Shown in pieces: positions 9,529 through 19,954 of a DNA stretch of 64,000 nucleotides. The number at the start of each line of letters is the position of its first letter. The stretch's first letter is position 1. The DNA lies in NCBI GenBank assembly GCA_018434355.1, contig JAHDPL010000005.1:1-64000 (forward strand), read 5' to 3'. The notes under the pieces are model-generated. The model made no database searches. It had not been told where the DNA came from and saw nothing but the letters and a program-made list of their open reading frames with translations. This stretch comes from Sporomusaceae bacterium (lineage in GTDB: Bacteria; Bacillota; Negativicutes; UBA1444). The translations under genes were made by a program, and so were the position numbers.

Positions 9529-10785
9529 GTGCTGGCTGCTTTGGCCAATGTGCTTAGAATTCCGGAGCTGCGTCAAAAAGTGGTATTTACCCTGGCGATG
9601 TTTATCGTTTTCCGGATAGGTATCCACATTCCGGCTCCCGGAGTCAATGCTGCAGTGATTGAGCAGATGTTCAATACAGGTAACCTGCTTGGCTTGTTGG
9701 ATTTGTTTTCGGGCGGCGCCCTCAGCAAATTTTCCATCTTTGCCATGAGTATTACTCCATACATTAATGCTTCGATTATCATGCAATTGTTGACCGTCGT
9801 GGTGCCTCAATTTGAGCAGTGGTCAAAGGAAGGCGAGGAAGGACGCAAGAAGATTTCTCAGATTACTCGTTACGGAACAGTGCTTCTGGGTTTTATTCAG
9901 GCGCTTGGAATGGCTTTTGGTTTAAAGCATGCTATCATTAATCCCGGCATCGGGCCGATTCTGTTGATAGCTTTGACGTTGACCGCAGGCACAGTGTTTC
10001 TGATGTGGATTGGCGAACAGATCACCGAAAAAGGCATTGGGAACGGAATTTCGCTCATTATCTTCGCCGGTATCGTTTCGCGGCTTCCTGATGGCCTGTT
10101 CGTGATTTTCGAATATTTGAAGGCTGGAACTATTTCGATCTTCAATGTTATTTTGTTTGTCGTAATCGCTGTTGCGATGATTGTATTCGTTATCGCAATT
10201 TCGCAGGGGCATCGCAAAGTTCCCGTACAATATGCAAAACGGCTGGTTGGACGCAAAATGTACGGTGGTCACTCCACCCACATTCCGCTAAGGGTTAACC
10301 AAGCGGGCGTCATTCCGATCATTTTTGCATCGTCAGTCCTGATGTTCCCGGTAACCATCGGCCAATTTGTCGATGTTGCCTGGGTAAAAACAGTGACTGG
10401 TTGGTTTGAGTGGGGCTCTCCTTTCCAAACCCTTCTGTATGCTGTAATGATTGTGTTTTTCACCTATTTCTATACTGCCATTACGATGAATATTCCTGAC
10501 ATGGCAGAAAACATGAAAAAATACGGCGGCTTTATTCCAGGATTACGGCCAGGCAAGCCGACGGCGGACTATCTTGATCGGATTGTTACCCGCATTACGC
10601 TTGCAGGTTCATTATTCTTGGCGATGATTGCCATTCTGCCGAATTTCGTCGCGGTTGTCACTAAGATCGAAGGCGTTTATTTTGGTGGCACAGCATTATT
10701 GATTGTTGTCGGTGTTGCTCTGGATACGATGAAACAGATTGAATCGCTGATATTAATGCGGCATTACCAGGGCTTCATGAAGTAA
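9529..10785 (+). CDS. secY: Preprotein translocase subunit SecY
   Basis: 418 residues, a multi-pass membrane protein with about ten hydrophobic segments. The protein-conducting channel of the Sec pathway works with SecE, SecG and SecA. Recognisable signatures are RIGIHIPAPGVN near the start, GGALSKFSIFAMSITPYINASI (plug/TM2 region, about 61-82) and the cytoplasmic loop IPGLRPGKPTADYLDR. It starts at GTG immediately after the rplO stop. Confidence 0.98.
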   Translation: MLAALANVLRIPELRQKVVFTLAMFIVFRIGIHIPAPGVNAAVIEQMFNTGNLLGLLDLFSGGALSKFSIFAMSITPYINASIIMQLLTVVVPQFEQWSKEGEEGRKKISQITRYGTVLLGFIQALGMAFGLKHAIINPGIGPILLIALTLTAGTVFLMWIGEQITEKGIGNGISLIIFAGIVSRLPDGLFVIFEYLKAGTISIFNVILFVVIAVAMIVFVIAISQGHRKVPVQYAKRLVGRKMYGGHSTHIPLRVNQAGVIPIIFASSVLMFPVTIGQFVDVAWVKTVTGWFEWGSPFQTLLYAVMIVFFTYFYTAITMNIPDMAENMKKYGGFIPGLRPGKPTADYLDRIVTRITLAGSLFLAMIAILPNFVAVVTKIEGVYFGGTALLIVVGVALDTMKQIESLILMRHYQGFMK

Positions 10786-10799
10786 GGGGATGACTGTTC

Positions 10800-11453
10800 G
10801 TGTATCTCTTGTTGATGGGACCGCCGGGAGCCGGCAAAGGAACTCAGGCGGCTAAGCTAGTTGAACGGTATGACATTCCCCACGTTTCCACCGGTGATAT
10901 TTTTCGTGGCGCGCTGCAGGAACGGACGCCGCTTGGCTTAGAGGCAAAGCGGTATATGGATGTCGGTGCACTCGTCCCCGATCAGGTCACTGTGGGGATA
11001 ACACGGGAGCGGTTGGCTAAATCCGATTGCATTGGCGGGTTCATCCTTGATGGATTCCCCCGGACTTTGCAACAAGCGCATTCGCTGGATCAAATGCTCG
11101 CGAAAATGGGGATTCGTCTAAACAAGGTAGTGAACATCGTCGTTCCAGATCAGGAATTGATTCCGCGGCTTACGGGGCGTCGCATATGCCAATCATGCGG
11201 CGCCACCTACCACATGGAATTTCGTCCGCCGGCCCAACCAAGCATATGTGACCGTTGTGGCGGCGAATTATATCAACGCACAGACGATCAGGAAGAAACT
11301 GTCCGAGAAAGACTTGAAGTGTACAGGCTTCAGACACAACCCTTGATTCAGTATTACCAGGAGCGCGATTTATACTCTGAAATCAATGGCGCCCAGTCCA
11401 CAGAGGCGGTCTTTCGGGATATCGTCGTTAGCCTGACGGGCGAGGAACCATGA
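10800..11453 (+). CDS. adk: Adenylate kinase
   Basis: 217 residues. Converts AMP and ATP to two ADP in the cytoplasm. The P-loop [10 protein letters not shown] is at 7-16, and [10 protein letters not shown] at about 84-93. The long LID carries Cys130, Cys133, Cys150 and Cys153, the zinc-binding form common in Gram-positive bacteria. GTG start; the stop overlaps the map start by four bases. Confidence 0.98.
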   Translation: MYLLLMGPPGAGKGTQAAKLVERYDIPHVSTGDIFRGALQERTPLGLEAKRYMDVGALVPDQVTVGITRERLAKSDCIGGFILDGFPRTLQQAHSLDQMLAKMGIRLNKVVNIVVPDQELIPRLTGRRICQSCGATYHMEFRPPAQPSICDRCGGELYQRTDDQEETVRERLEVYRLQTQPLIQYYQERDLYSEINGAQSTEAVFRDIVVSLTGEEP

Positions 11454-12196
11454 TTGTTCTTAAGACGGAACAAGAAATCGGATATATGCGGGAAGCTGGG
11501 CGAATTGTCGGTCAAACGCTGGCGGTCATTAAAAAAGCCATCAGCCCAGGGATAACAACACAGGAACTTGACCACATCGCCGAACAGTTTATCCGTCGCG
11601 CCGGCGGCGTGCCTGCATTCAAAGGATACTGCGGGTTCCCGGCCAGCATCTGTTCATCGATCAACGAACAGGTCGTACATGGTATCCCCGGACCGCGTCA
11701 ACTGAGAGATGGCGATGTAATCAGCATTGATATCGGTGTAAAATTGAACCGATATTATGGAGATGCAGCCATTACTGTTCCTGTTGGCGAAGTGGACTCG
11801 GAAATACTGAAATTGTTATCAGTTACAGAACAGGCGCTGAATAAAGGGATTGAACAGGCAATCAAAGGAAATCGTTTATCTGATATTTCCCATGCTGTTC
11901 AACTTCATGCAGAAACATATGGTTATGGGGTGGTTCGCGATTATGTCGGCCACGGCATCGGCCAACGGATGCATGAAGATCCTCAGATTCCCAATTATGG
12001 GCCGCCGGGTCGGGGTCCTCTGTTAAAAAGCGGAATGACCTTGGCTATTGAACCGATGATAAATTATGGGACTCCCGATGTAGAAGTCTTAGCAGATGAC
12101 TGGACGGTAGTAACCGTTGACAGAAAAATATCCGCTCACTTCGAGCACACTGTGGCGATAACAGAAGGAGAACCGGAAATTTTGACTCTGCCGTAG
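11450..12196 (+). CDS. map: Methionine aminopeptidase, type I
   Basis: 248 residues. Removes the initiator methionine from new proteins. The five metal ligands are recognisable in [17 protein letters not shown] (two Asp), [12 protein letters not shown] (His), LAIEPM (Glu) and FEHTVAIT (Glu). It overlaps adk by ATGA, pointing to coupled translation. Confidence 0.98.
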   Translation: MIVLKTEQEIGYMREAGRIVGQTLAVIKKAISPGITTQELDHIAEQFIRRAGGVPAFKGYCGFPASICSSINEQVVHGIPGPRQLRDGDVISIDIGVKLNRYYGDAAITVPVGEVDSEILKLLSVTEQALNKGIEQAIKGNRLSDISHAVQLHAETYGYGVVRDYVGHGIGQRMHEDPQIPNYGPPGRGPLLKSGMTLAIEPMINYGTPDVEVLADDWTVVTVDRKISAHFEHTVAITEGEPEILTLP

Positions 12197-12241
12197 TTGA
12201 GTGTCCAGATAAGTTTTGGTTAGCGGACGAGGAGGGATCGC

Positions 12242-12460
12242 GTGTCCAAGCAGGATGTCATCGAAGTTGAAGGTAAAGTGATTGAGGCTTTACCAAATGC
12301 TATGTTTCAGGTACAATTAGAAAATGGGCACGTAGTGTTGGCTCATGTTTCGGGAAAGATTCGTATGCATTTTATCCGAATCCTGCCCGGTGATCGGGTC
12401 ACGGTGGAATTGACTCCGTATGACCTAAAACGCGGACGCATAACCTACCGTTTCAAATAG
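12242..12460 (+). CDS. infA: Translation initiation factor IF-1
   Basis: 72 residues, the exact family length, [22 protein letters not shown] single OB fold that occupies the A site during initiation. GTG start behind GAGGAGGG. Confidence 0.98.
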   Translation: MSKQDVIEVEGKVIEALPNAMFQVQLENGHVVLAHVSGKIRMHFIRILPGDRVTVELTPYDLKRGRITYRFK

Positions 12461-12619
<159 letters not shown>

Positions 12620-12637
12620 GGGGGTGTATGATTAACC

Positions 12638-13012
12638 ATGGCACGTATTGCAAGTGTTGATTTACCGCGTGATAAAAGAGTGGAAATTGCTTTGACATAC
12701 ATTTATGGGATTGGACTCACGACGTCCCAGGAAATTATCAAGACGACCGGCGTTAATCCGGATACCCGGGTTCGCGATCTGACGGAAGAAGAAGTGGCCA
12801 AATTGCGTGAAGCAATTGACAAAGGCTATAAAGTGGAAGGCGATCTGCGTCGGGAAGAGCAACTCAATATCAAGCGGCTGATTGAAATTGGGTCCTACCG
12901 TGGGCGTCGCCACCGCCAGGGATTGCCTGTGCGTGGACAGAGAACCAAAACAAATGCCAGAACTCGCAAAGGCCCCCGCAAAACGGTTGGCGCGAAGCGT
13001 AGCAAAGGCTAA
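12638..13012 (+). CDS. rpsM: 30S ribosomal protein S13
   Basis: 124 residues, [26 protein letters not shown]. The helix-two-turn-helix and the basic tail [20 protein letters not shown] are present. S13 contacts P-site tRNA and bridges to the 50S subunit. Confidence 0.98.
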   Translation: MARIASVDLPRDKRVEIALTYIYGIGLTTSQEIIKTTGVNPDTRVRDLTEEEVAKLREAIDKGYKVEGDLRREEQLNIKRLIEIGSYRGRRHRQGLPVRGQRTKTNARTRKGPRKTVGAKRSKG

Positions 13013-13029
13013 GAAGGAGGGATTGAAGA

Positions 13030-13425
13030 TTGGCTACCAAGAAAGTTGCTGTTAGACCGAAGAAGCGCGAACGCAAAAATATTGAAGCGGGTGTGGCGCA
13101 TATCCGTTCAACCTTTAACAATACAATTGTTACCATCACTGATGTCCGCGGCAACGCGATTTCCTGGTCAAGCGCCGGAATCCAAGGTTTCAAAGGCTCC
13201 CGCAAAAGCACTCCCTTTGCAGCGCAGATGGCGGCGGAAACTGCGGCCAAAGCCGCCATGGATCACGGCATGAAACGGGTGGAAGTATTTGTGAAAGGAC
13301 CTGGAGCTGGTCGTGAAGCGGCAATCCGGTCGCTGCAGGCTGCAGGACTTGAAGTTGACATGATTAAAGATGTCACTCCCATTCCGCATAATGGCTGCCG
13401 GCCGCCCAAACGCAGAAGAGTATAG
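13030..13425 (+). CDS. rpsK: 30S ribosomal protein S11
   Basis: 131 residues from a TTG start behind AGAAGGAGG. The C-terminal [19 protein letters not shown] is the S11 signature. It lies on the 30S platform close to the Shine-Dalgarno helix. Confidence 0.97.
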   Translation: MATKKVAVRPKKRERKNIEAGVAHIRSTFNNTIVTITDVRGNAISWSSAGIQGFKGSRKSTPFAAQMAAETAAKAAMDHGMKRVEVFVKGPGAGREAAIRSLQAAGLEVDMIKDVTPIPHNGCRPPKRRRV

Positions 13426-13450
13426 TCATTTCGGGAGGAGTTGAAGAGCA

Positions 13451-14083
13451 ATGGCGAAATATACAGGGCCGGTTTGCCGGCAATGCCGTCGTGAAGGCGT
13501 CAAGTTGTTTTTGAAGGGCGAACGCTGCTACAGCGACAAGTGCGCATTTTCCCGCCGCGGTTATGCACCGGGCCAACATGGTCAGGGGCAGGGCCGTAAA
13601 AAGGTTTCGGAATACGGTCTGCAACTGAGGGAAAAGCAAAAGGCCCGCCGCATTTACGGCGTGCTGGAGCGTCAGTTCCGGGCTTATTTTGAAAAAGCCG
13701 AGCGCCAAAAAGGGATTACCGGTGAAAATTTGCTGGTTCTTTTGGAACGGCGTCTCGACAATGTCGTATATCGGATGGGGTTTGCTTCAAGTCGGACCCA
13801 GGCCCGCCAATTGGTAATGCATGGGCATTTTGAAGTGGGAGATCATCGTGTCGACATACCTTCGTACCTGCTTCGTGCCGGTGAAGTGGTCAAAGTATGC
13901 GAAAAGAGCAAAGAGTCGCCCTTGATGCAAGGAATCGCCCAGGAATTGGCTCATAAGACCATTCCTGTATGGTTTGACGTATCGGTCAAGGACTTGAGCG
14001 GCAGTATGACTCGCTATCCGAGTCGAGAAGAAATGGATGTTTCGATCCAGGAGCATCTCATCGTCGAGTTGTATTCGAGATAG
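13451..14083 (+). CDS. rpsD: 30S ribosomal protein S4, zinc type
   Basis: 210 residues. The N-terminus has CRQCRREG and a second pair CYSDKC at about 26-31, the zinc-bearing (C+) form. The S4 RNA-binding domain is [22 protein letters not shown] at about 98-119. S4 starts 30S assembly and in some bacteria represses the alpha operon. Confidence 0.98.
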   Translation: MAKYTGPVCRQCRREGVKLFLKGERCYSDKCAFSRRGYAPGQHGQGQGRKKVSEYGLQLREKQKARRIYGVLERQFRAYFEKAERQKGITGENLLVLLERRLDNVVYRMGFASSRTQARQLVMHGHFEVGDHRVDIPSYLLRAGEVVKVCEKSKESPLMQGIAQELAHKTIPVWFDVSVKDLSGSMTRYPSREEMDVSIQEHLIVELYSR

Positions 14084-14140
14084 TGACTTCCCCCGACCGA
14101 TGAGTCACGGGTAGATTGCGCAGAGAGGGGGCATTAATAG

Positions 14141-15088
14141 ATGATTGATAATACCAACCCACCAGCACCGAAACTTGAAACGGTCGAACTCAGTCCGGAC
14201 TATCGGTACGGCAAGTTTGTCTGTGAACCTTTGGAGCGCGGTTATGGTACCACACTCGGCAATAGCTTGCGGCGTGTATTGCTGTCGTCGCTGGAAGGCG
14301 CGGCAGTCACTTCCGTCAAAATCGACGGTGTATTGCATGAGTTTGCTACGATTCCTGGTGTCAGGGAAGATGTCACCGACATCATCCTCAACTTGAAGGA
14401 ATTGTGTCTCAAGTCCCATGCGGATGAGATGCAGACGATGCGCATCGAATTTGAAGGCGGCGGAACAATCACAGCAGGTGATATCGAAGCCAGTTCGGAT
14501 ATTGAGATTCTCAATCCCGAACTGCATTTGGCCACCGTGGAAGAAAAGCATACTTTGCGGATGGAAATGACGGTAGAGACTGGCAAGGGCTATATTGCGG
14601 CCGACCGTAATAAAAAGGCCGATCATGTCATCGGCGTAATTCCGGTTGACTCGATTTTCTCGCCGGTTCTCAAAGTGAACTTCACCGTAGAAGATACCCG
14701 GGTCGGCAATCGTACCGACTATGACAAATTGACACTGGAAATCTGGACTGATGGCAGCATCCGGCCTGACGAAGCGCTTGGTGAAGCCGCGCGTATCCTC
14801 CAGGAGTCATTGTCGATCTTCCGACTCAGTACCGATCAACCTGGTATTGAAGGCAAGAAAAGCGAAGACGTTCCCAAGAATCCCGGCGAAATGACAATTG
14901 AAGAGTTGGACTTGTCAGTGCGTTCGTACAATTGTCTGAAGCGGGCCGGTATCAATTTTGTCTCCGACCTGACCAAGATGACTGAAGACGAATTGATGAA
15001 AGTTCGAAATCTTGGCCGGAAGTCGTTGGAAGAAGTAAAGAAAAAACTTGTGGACTTAGGACTTTTCTTGCGAGAAGTCGAGGACTGA
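14141..15088 (+). CDS. rpoA: RNA polymerase alpha subunit
   Basis: 315 residues. The N-terminal dimerisation domain carries [25 protein letters not shown] (about 35-59). A linker near 230-250 leads to the C-terminal DNA-binding domain ([19 protein letters not shown] and [15 protein letters not shown]). It nucleates core polymerase assembly and touches UP elements. Confidence 0.99.
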   Translation: MIDNTNPPAPKLETVELSPDYRYGKFVCEPLERGYGTTLGNSLRRVLLSSLEGAAVTSVKIDGVLHEFATIPGVREDVTDIILNLKELCLKSHADEMQTMRIEFEGGGTITAGDIEASSDIEILNPELHLATVEEKHTLRMEMTVETGKGYIAADRNKKADHVIGVIPVDSIFSPVLKVNFTVEDTRVGNRTDYDKLTLEIWTDGSIRPDEALGEAARILQESLSIFRLSTDQPGIEGKKSEDVPKNPGEMTIEELDLSVRSYNCLKRAGINFVSDLTKMTEDELMKVRNLGRKSLEEVKKKLVDLGLFLREVED

Positions 15089-15104
15089 TAAAGGAGGGTG
15101 GAGA

Positions 15105-15443
15105 ATGGCTTACCGAAAGTTTGGACGAGATTCAAGCGCCCGTAAGGCGATGCTGCGTGATGTTGTGACCGCGCTTTTTGATAAGGAGCGGATTGAAACA
15201 ACCGAAGCAAAGGCAAAAGAAGTGAGCGGGTTGGCTGATCAGATGATTACGCTGGCAAAGCGCGGCGATCTGCATGCCCGGCGTCAAGCGCTCGCATTCA
15301 TGACGGACGAGACTGTTGTGCGGAAATTGTTTGAAACGATTGCGCCGAAGTACAAGGAACGTCAGGGTGGATACACCCGGGTTCTCAAACTGGGACCCCG
15401 ACAAGGCGATGCAGCGCTGATGGCGATACTGGAACTGGTGTAA
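15105..15443 (+). CDS. rplQ: 50S ribosomal protein L17
   Basis: 112 residues, [19 protein letters not shown], with the conserved C-terminal [17 protein letters not shown]. It is the last gene of the ribosomal cluster and a terminator follows directly. Confidence 0.98.
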   Translation: MAYRKFGRDSSARKAMLRDVVTALFDKERIETTEAKAKEVSGLADQMITLAKRGDLHARRQALAFMTDETVVRKLFETIAPKYKERQGGYTRVLKLGPRQGDAALMAILELV

Positions 15444-15454
15444 CGAGCCTTAGG

Positions 15455-15482
15455 GGCGACCGCAAGGGTCGCCTTTCTTTTT
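15455..15482 (+). terminator. Terminator of the ribosomal cluster
   Basis: GGCGACC (15455-15461) pairs with GGTCGCC (15467-15473) around a GCAAG loop, and a T-rich run follows. It lies 11 bases after the rplQ stop. Confidence 0.92.
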
Positions 15483-15533
15483 ACCATGCTTGCATTTTTT
15501 GAGTAGAACGACTATGGCTTTGCCTGCGTCCAA

Positions 15534-15557
15534 AAGACTTGGCACAAGCCAAGTCTT
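15534..15557 (+). repeat. Perfect inverted repeat before ecfA1
   Basis: AAGACTTGGC (15534-15543) and GCCAAGTCTT (15548-15557) form a perfect 10-bp stem with an ACAA loop, 33 bases before the likely ecfA1 start. There is no T-run on the + strand. It could be an operator, an attenuator stem or an mRNA 5' end protector. Confidence 0.6.
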
Positions 15558-15589
15558 ATCTGATCTTTGCTGTGGAAGGACGCGTGGCT

Positions 15590-16423
15590 TTGACAATCAT
15601 GCTGCAAATCAAAGATTTGTGTCATAGTTACCGAAATGAACAGAATGAGACGCTACCAGCCCTCGACCATGTGTCGCTGGATGTAGCCGCTGGACAATTT
15701 TTGGCGGTAATCGGGCGAAATGGGTCTGGCAAGTCAACGCTGGCAAAGCACCTGAACGCATTGCTGGTCCCCGATGCCGGTAGCTGCCTGGTCAACGGAA
15801 TGGATACCCGTAACACGGCGCTGTTATGGGATGTCAGGCAAACCGTCGGCATGGTGTTCCAGAACCCCGACAATCAAATCGTTGCATCATTGGTGGAAGA
15901 AGATGTCGCATTCGGCCCGGAGAATCTTGGCTTACCACCCGCGGAAATCCAGCGACGCGTTACCGATTCGCTGGAGATGGTCGGCATGACCGAGTACCGT
16001 TTGCATGCGCCGCATTTGTTGTCTGGCGGGCAAAAACAACGGGTGGCAATTGCCGGGGTGCTGGCGATGAAACCGAGATGCCTGGTGCTGGACGAATCGA
16101 CGGCGATGCTTGATCCGGTGGGGCGCAGCGAAGTGTTGGCAGCTGTATGCAAATTGCATCGACAGCAGGGCATTACCGTTGTATTGATCACCCATTTCAT
16201 GGAGGAGGCAGTCGAGGCCGATAGAGTGGTAGTGATGGATGCAGGCCGGATTATCATGGATGGCGACCCGGCAACTGTGTTCAGTCAGGTCGAGTGCATA
16301 CGATCTTTAGGGCTTGATGTGCCGGTCGCCGCCGATATCGCTGCCAGACTGCGTCAAAAAGGGATCGATATTCCGGCGGATATTATCCGTGATGAAGAGT
16401 TGGCGGTGGCGCTGTGTCGATAG
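15590..16423 (+). CDS. ecfA1: ECF transporter energy-coupling ATPase A1
   Basis: 277 residues from TTG 15590, nine bases after GGAAGGA. GTG 15584 and ATG 15599 are close in-frame alternatives, and TTG 15539 is unlikely. The Walker A is GRNGSGKSTL, the signature is LLSGGQKQRVAIAG, and the Walker B reads LVLDESTAMLDPVGR, with the small residue before Thr that is typical of EcfA1. It pairs with EcfA2 and EcfT to energise several vitamin or metal S-components, none of which is encoded here. Confidence 0.93.
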   Translation: MTIMLQIKDLCHSYRNEQNETLPALDHVSLDVAAGQFLAVIGRNGSGKSTLAKHLNALLVPDAGSCLVNGMDTRNTALLWDVRQTVGMVFQNPDNQIVASLVEEDVAFGPENLGLPPAEIQRRVTDSLEMVGMTEYRLHAPHLLSGGQKQRVAIAGVLAMKPRCLVLDESTAMLDPVGRSEVLAAVCKLHRQQGITVVLITHFMEEAVEADRVVVMDAGRIIMDGDPATVFSQVECIRSLGLDVPVAADIAARLRQKGIDIPADIIRDEELAVALCR

Positions 16424-17286
16424 AGCTGCAAAATATATCTTACACTTACATGCCAGGCACGCCATATTGCCGGGATGCTTTGCTTGATGTCAGCCTGAAG
16501 ATTGAGCGGGGCGAATTCATCGGCATCATCGGTCATACCGGATCAGGCAAGTCGACACTTGTTCAGCATTTGAACGGTTTGTTGCGGCCTACCGCAGGAA
16601 CAGTTAGCCTAGATGGCGCAAACATGCATGAACGTAAACAGGCATTGAAATCGGTGCGGCAAAAGGTCGGAATGGTGTTTCAATATCCGGAACATCAACT
16701 GTTTGAAGAAACGGTATTTGATGATGTGGCGTTTGGTCCGCGAAACCTTGGCTTAAGCGATGAAGATGTGCAGCAACGGGTGGAGTCGGCGCTGGAGTGC
16801 GTGGGACTCAGTGTTGCCGATGTTGCGAAGCGGTCGCCGTTTCGCCTGAGCGGCGGACAAATGCGGCGTGTGGCGATTGCCGGCGTGATTGCGCTACGAC
16901 CGGAGTATCTGGTGCTCGATGAACCGTCTGCCGGACTAGACCCGTGCGGTCGCGACGAGATATACGCACAGATATTGCAATTGTACCGAACTAGCGGCAT
17001 GGCCGTCGTCTTGGTGACGCACAACATGGAAGATGTTGCCCGGATGGCTAAACGATTGCTGGTAATGGATCATTGTCGGATAAGATTTGACGGCCCGCCA
17101 GTTGACTTATTTCATGACGAAACCATTCAGCTGCGCGATTTTGGCGTTAGTTTGCCGCATGTGACATCACTGCTCAAGACGCTACGCGCACATAGCCTGG
17201 ATATTGATGATACGTTGCAGGATGAAGAGGTTGTAGTCGAAGCGATTCGGTCCGCCCTCAAAAGAAAGCGTGATTCATCATGCTGA
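16414..17286 (+). CDS. ecfA2: ECF transporter energy-coupling ATPase A2
   Basis: 290 residues, GTG start, overlapping ecfA1 by ten bases. It has Walker A GHTGSGKSTL, signature FRLSGGQMRRVAIAG and Walker B LVLDEPSAGLDP. The order A1-A2-T after rplQ is the standard Firmicutes arrangement. It couples ATP hydrolysis to uptake of micronutrients at the inner membrane. Confidence 0.95.
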   Translation: MSIELQNISYTYMPGTPYCRDALLDVSLKIERGEFIGIIGHTGSGKSTLVQHLNGLLRPTAGTVSLDGANMHERKQALKSVRQKVGMVFQYPEHQLFEETVFDDVAFGPRNLGLSDEDVQQRVESALECVGLSVADVAKRSPFRLSGGQMRRVAIAGVIALRPEYLVLDEPSAGLDPCGRDEIYAQILQLYRTSGMAVVLVTHNMEDVARMAKRLLVMDHCRIRFDGPPVDLFHDETIQLRDFGVSLPHVTSLLKTLRAHSLDIDDTLQDEEVVVEAIRSALKRKRDSSC

Positions 17287-18086
17287 CAGATATCATGCTG
17301 GGACAATATTTCCCGGGAAATTCTTTTGTCCATAAACTTGATCCGCGTAGCAAGATTGTACTGACGCTTACTTTTATCACCAGTATCTTTCTGGCGAACA
17401 ACTATATCTCGTATCTGACGGTAGGGTTGTATATCTGCCTGATTGTCCTGGTGTCGGGGATTCCCGTCAAGATTGTCCTGCGGTCGATCAAACCGCTATG
17501 GATCATTTTGTTGTTGACTGCGGCGATTCATTTGTTCATGACGCCGGGGACGACGCTTGTGGCATGGGGACCGTTGTCGATCACCGGTGAAGGCGTCAAA
17601 CAGGCAGTTCAAATGTCAGCCAGGCTCATCTATCTGATTTTAATTTCATCCCTGCTTACTTTCACCACCTCGCCAATCGCGCTGACTGATGCGATTGAAA
17701 GATTGTTGTCGCCGCTTAAGCGGCTCAAACTGCCTGTTCATGAACTGGCGATGATGATGACGATTGCGTTGCGGTTTGTACCCACATTGCTGGAAGAAAC
17801 CGACCGGATCATGAAAGCGCAAATGGCGCGTGGCGCTGATTTTAGCTCCGGTAACATTATAAAACGAGCCCAGAACCTGGTGCCGATCCTGGTCCCGCTG
17901 TTTATCAGCGCGTTTCGGCGGGCCGATGAACTGGCGACCGCGATGGAAGCGCGTTGCTATCGCGGCGGCGACAACCGGACCCGTATGAAGGAATTGAGTT
18001 TGGGCCTAAATGATGCGGTGGCAACCCTGACGATCATTATGCTTGTCTTGGTACTGACTTGGCTACGCTGGGGTTGGTCGGCGTGA
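17280..18086 (+). CDS. ecfT: ECF transporter transmembrane protein EcfT
   Basis: 268 residues with about five or six hydrophobic segments. The cytoplasmic coupling helices carry the two family motifs, here MARGADF (about 182-188) and MEARCYRGG (about 222-230), that dock to the ATPases. It overlaps ecfA2 by seven bases. Confidence 0.95.
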   Translation: MLTDIMLGQYFPGNSFVHKLDPRSKIVLTLTFITSIFLANNYISYLTVGLYICLIVLVSGIPVKIVLRSIKPLWIILLLTAAIHLFMTPGTTLVAWGPLSITGEGVKQAVQMSARLIYLILISSLLTFTTSPIALTDAIERLLSPLKRLKLPVHELAMMMTIALRFVPTLLEETDRIMKAQMARGADFSSGNIIKRAQNLVPILVPLFISAFRRADELATAMEARCYRGGDNRTRMKELSLGLNDAVATLTIIMLVLVLTWLRWGWSA

Positions 18087-18838
18087 GAAAATCCGGCAAA
18101 AACCTGAAACTGACGGTTGCATACGACGGTAGTGCTTACCATGGATTTCAACGGCAGGCCAATGCGCTGACAGTGCAGCAAGTGTTGGAAGAGACGCTGG
18201 GCGTTCTGCTTGGGGAACCGATCGTGGTCGCCGGCGCAGCCCGGACGGACGCAGGCGTGCATGCATATGGCCAGGTGGTAAGCCTGTGGACGAACAGTCG
18301 GGTGCCGACCGACCGAATTCCACCTGCGCTACGCAGTATGTTGCCACGCGATATCGCCGTGGTGGAAGCCGAGGCGATGGACGAATCGTTTCATGCCCGT
18401 TTCAGTGCGACCGGGAAGCTGTATAGCTATCGCATCCTGAATTCCGCTAGGCCAGACCCTTTGCGGCGAAATTACTGCTGGCAAATCGCCAAACCGTTGA
18501 ATATGACTGCAATGCAGACCGCATTGTCGCACTTAGTCGGTGAGCATCATTTTGGTGCGTTCCAATCAGCCGGCAGTTCGGCAAAGAATCCAGTCAGGAC
18601 CCTTTACAAAGCTACCTGCGGACAACAGGGCGATCTGTTGGAATTTCAGTTTCATGGCAACGGATTCCTCTATCATATGGTGCGCAATATCGTAGGCACA
18701 GTTATCGATGTGGGACTAGGAAAAACTTCGCTGGACGATTTTCAAACGATATTTTCCGGACGTGACCGCCGCAAGGCCGGCGCGACGGCGCCGGGAACCG
18801 GTCTTTACCTGCTCAGGGTATTCTACGAAAAACCTTGA
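18083..18838 (+). CDS. truA: tRNA pseudouridine(38-40) synthase TruA
   Basis: 251 residues from GTG 18083, which overlaps the ecfT stop as GTGA. An in-frame TTG at 18059 would add eight residues and is less likely. The catalytic aspartate lies in AARTDAGVHAYGQV, and the sequence opens KLTVAYDGSAYHGFQRQ. It makes pseudouridine at positions 38-40 of tRNA anticodon arms. A truA between ecfT and rplM is conserved in many Firmicutes. Confidence 0.96.
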   Translation: MRKSGKNLKLTVAYDGSAYHGFQRQANALTVQQVLEETLGVLLGEPIVVAGAARTDAGVHAYGQVVSLWTNSRVPTDRIPPALRSMLPRDIAVVEAEAMDESFHARFSATGKLYSYRILNSARPDPLRRNYCWQIAKPLNMTAMQTALSHLVGEHHFGAFQSAGSSAKNPVRTLYKATCGQQGDLLEFQFHGNGFLYHMVRNIVGTVIDVGLGKTSLDDFQTIFSGRDRRKAGATAPGTGLYLLRVFYEKP

Positions 18839-18863
18839 CAAGCAAGGCGACATCAAATAGAAT
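18835..18863 (+). promoter_or_regulatory. Sigma-A promoter of rplM-rpsI
   Basis: TTGACA (18835-18840), a 17-base spacer and TAGAAT (18858-18863). The -35 overlaps the truA stop. The 5' leader before rplM is about 80 bases. Confidence 0.85.
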
Positions 18864-18952
18864 GAACTATGCGAGATTTGCCAAAGTATCCACTAGCCCC
18901 GGAGCTTTGCTGCCGCAACCACTTAACATGCTTTGAACGAGGAGGAACCCCG

Positions 18953-19390
18953 ATGGATACATTTATGGCGAAAACCGCTGAAATCGACCGGAAATGGTAT
19001 ATTGTCGATGCAGCCGGGAAAGCAGTTGGACGTGTGGCGGCGGAAGTTGCCAAGGTCCTGCGCGGTAAACACAAACCTACCTTTACCCCTCATATGGATA
19101 CAGGCGATCATGTCATCGTGATCAATGCTTCGCAATTGGTTTTCACCGGCAATAAAGCGACGCAGAAAACTTATTTCCGTCATTCCGGTTACCAAAGCGG
19201 CGGCAAATTTACCGTCGCCGGCAAACTGTTGGCTTCTCGTCCGGAACGGGTCATGGAGATGGCTGTCAAAGGCATGTTGCCCAAAAACCGTCTCGGTGCG
19301 GATATGTATCGTAAACTCAAGGTATATGCCGGTGCGGAACATCCGCATGCTGCTCAGCAACCGGAAATTCTTGAGATTAACGTTCGATAA
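18953..19390 (+). CDS. rplM: 50S ribosomal protein L13
   Basis: 145 residues from ATG 18953, behind GAGGAGG, giving [20 protein letters not shown]. An in-frame ATG at 18869 lacks a binding site. Conserved motifs are [17 protein letters not shown] and [13 protein letters not shown]13 is an early 50S assembly protein. Confidence 0.97.
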   Translation: MDTFMAKTAEIDRKWYIVDAAGKAVGRVAAEVAKVLRGKHKPTFTPHMDTGDHVIVINASQLVFTGNKATQKTYFRHSGYQSGGKFTVAGKLLASRPERVMEMAVKGMLPKNRLGADMYRKLKVYAGAEHPHAAQQPEILEINVR

Positions 19391-19413
19391 CGATTGGTGA
19401 GGAGGAACTGTTG

Positions 19414-19812
19414 ATGGCAAAGACCCCGATTATCTATTATGCTACGGGCCGGCGCAAGACTTCCACGGCCCGAGTTCGTTTGATTCCCGGATCCGGCAAG
19501 ATTCTGATCAATAATCATGCCTACGATCAGTATTTCGGTTTGCAAACTCTGCAGCTGATTATTAAACAGCCGCTGGTTCTGACGGAAACCCTGGCAAAAT
19601 ACGATGTGTTGGCCCGCGTTGATGGCGGCGGATTCTCCGGTCAAGCCGGCGCGGTCCGTCATGGCATCGCCCGTGCGTTGCTCCGCGTTGACGGCGAGTA
19701 TCGTCCGGCGCTGAAAAAGGCAGGTTTCCTGACCCGCGACCCGCGTGAAAAAGAACGTCGCAAATACGGCCTCAAAAAAGCCCGTAAAGCTTCGCAATAC
19801 TCAAAACGTTAA
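19414..19812 (+). CDS. rpsI: 30S ribosomal protein S9
   Basis: 132 residues from ATG 19414; a TTG lies three bases upstream. It has [14 protein letters not shown] and the basic C-terminal tail ending [12 protein letters not shown], which reaches P-site tRNA. It lies 23 bases after rplM. Confidence 0.98.
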   Translation: MAKTPIIYYATGRRKTSTARVRLIPGSGKILINNHAYDQYFGLQTLQLIIKQPLVLTETLAKYDVLARVDGGGFSGQAGAVRHGIARALLRVDGEYRPALKKAGFLTRDPREKERRKYGLKKARKASQYSKR

Positions 19813-19825
19813 TCAATACCGCTAC

Positions 19826-19858
19826 AAACCCGGAAAACATTTTCCGGGTTTCTTTTTT
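19826..19858 (+). terminator. Terminator of rplM-rpsI
   Basis: AAACCCGGAAAA (19826-19837) pairs with TTTTCCGGGTTT (19840-19851), followed by CTTTTTT. Confidence 0.93.
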
Positions 19859-19954
19859 AGCAGGATTCCAGGCAGCGAAGGTCAAATATAAATGAATACG
19901 GGTTATGACTAAACGGAATAACTGCCATTAGGGGCTTTGGAGGAATGAAAACAG

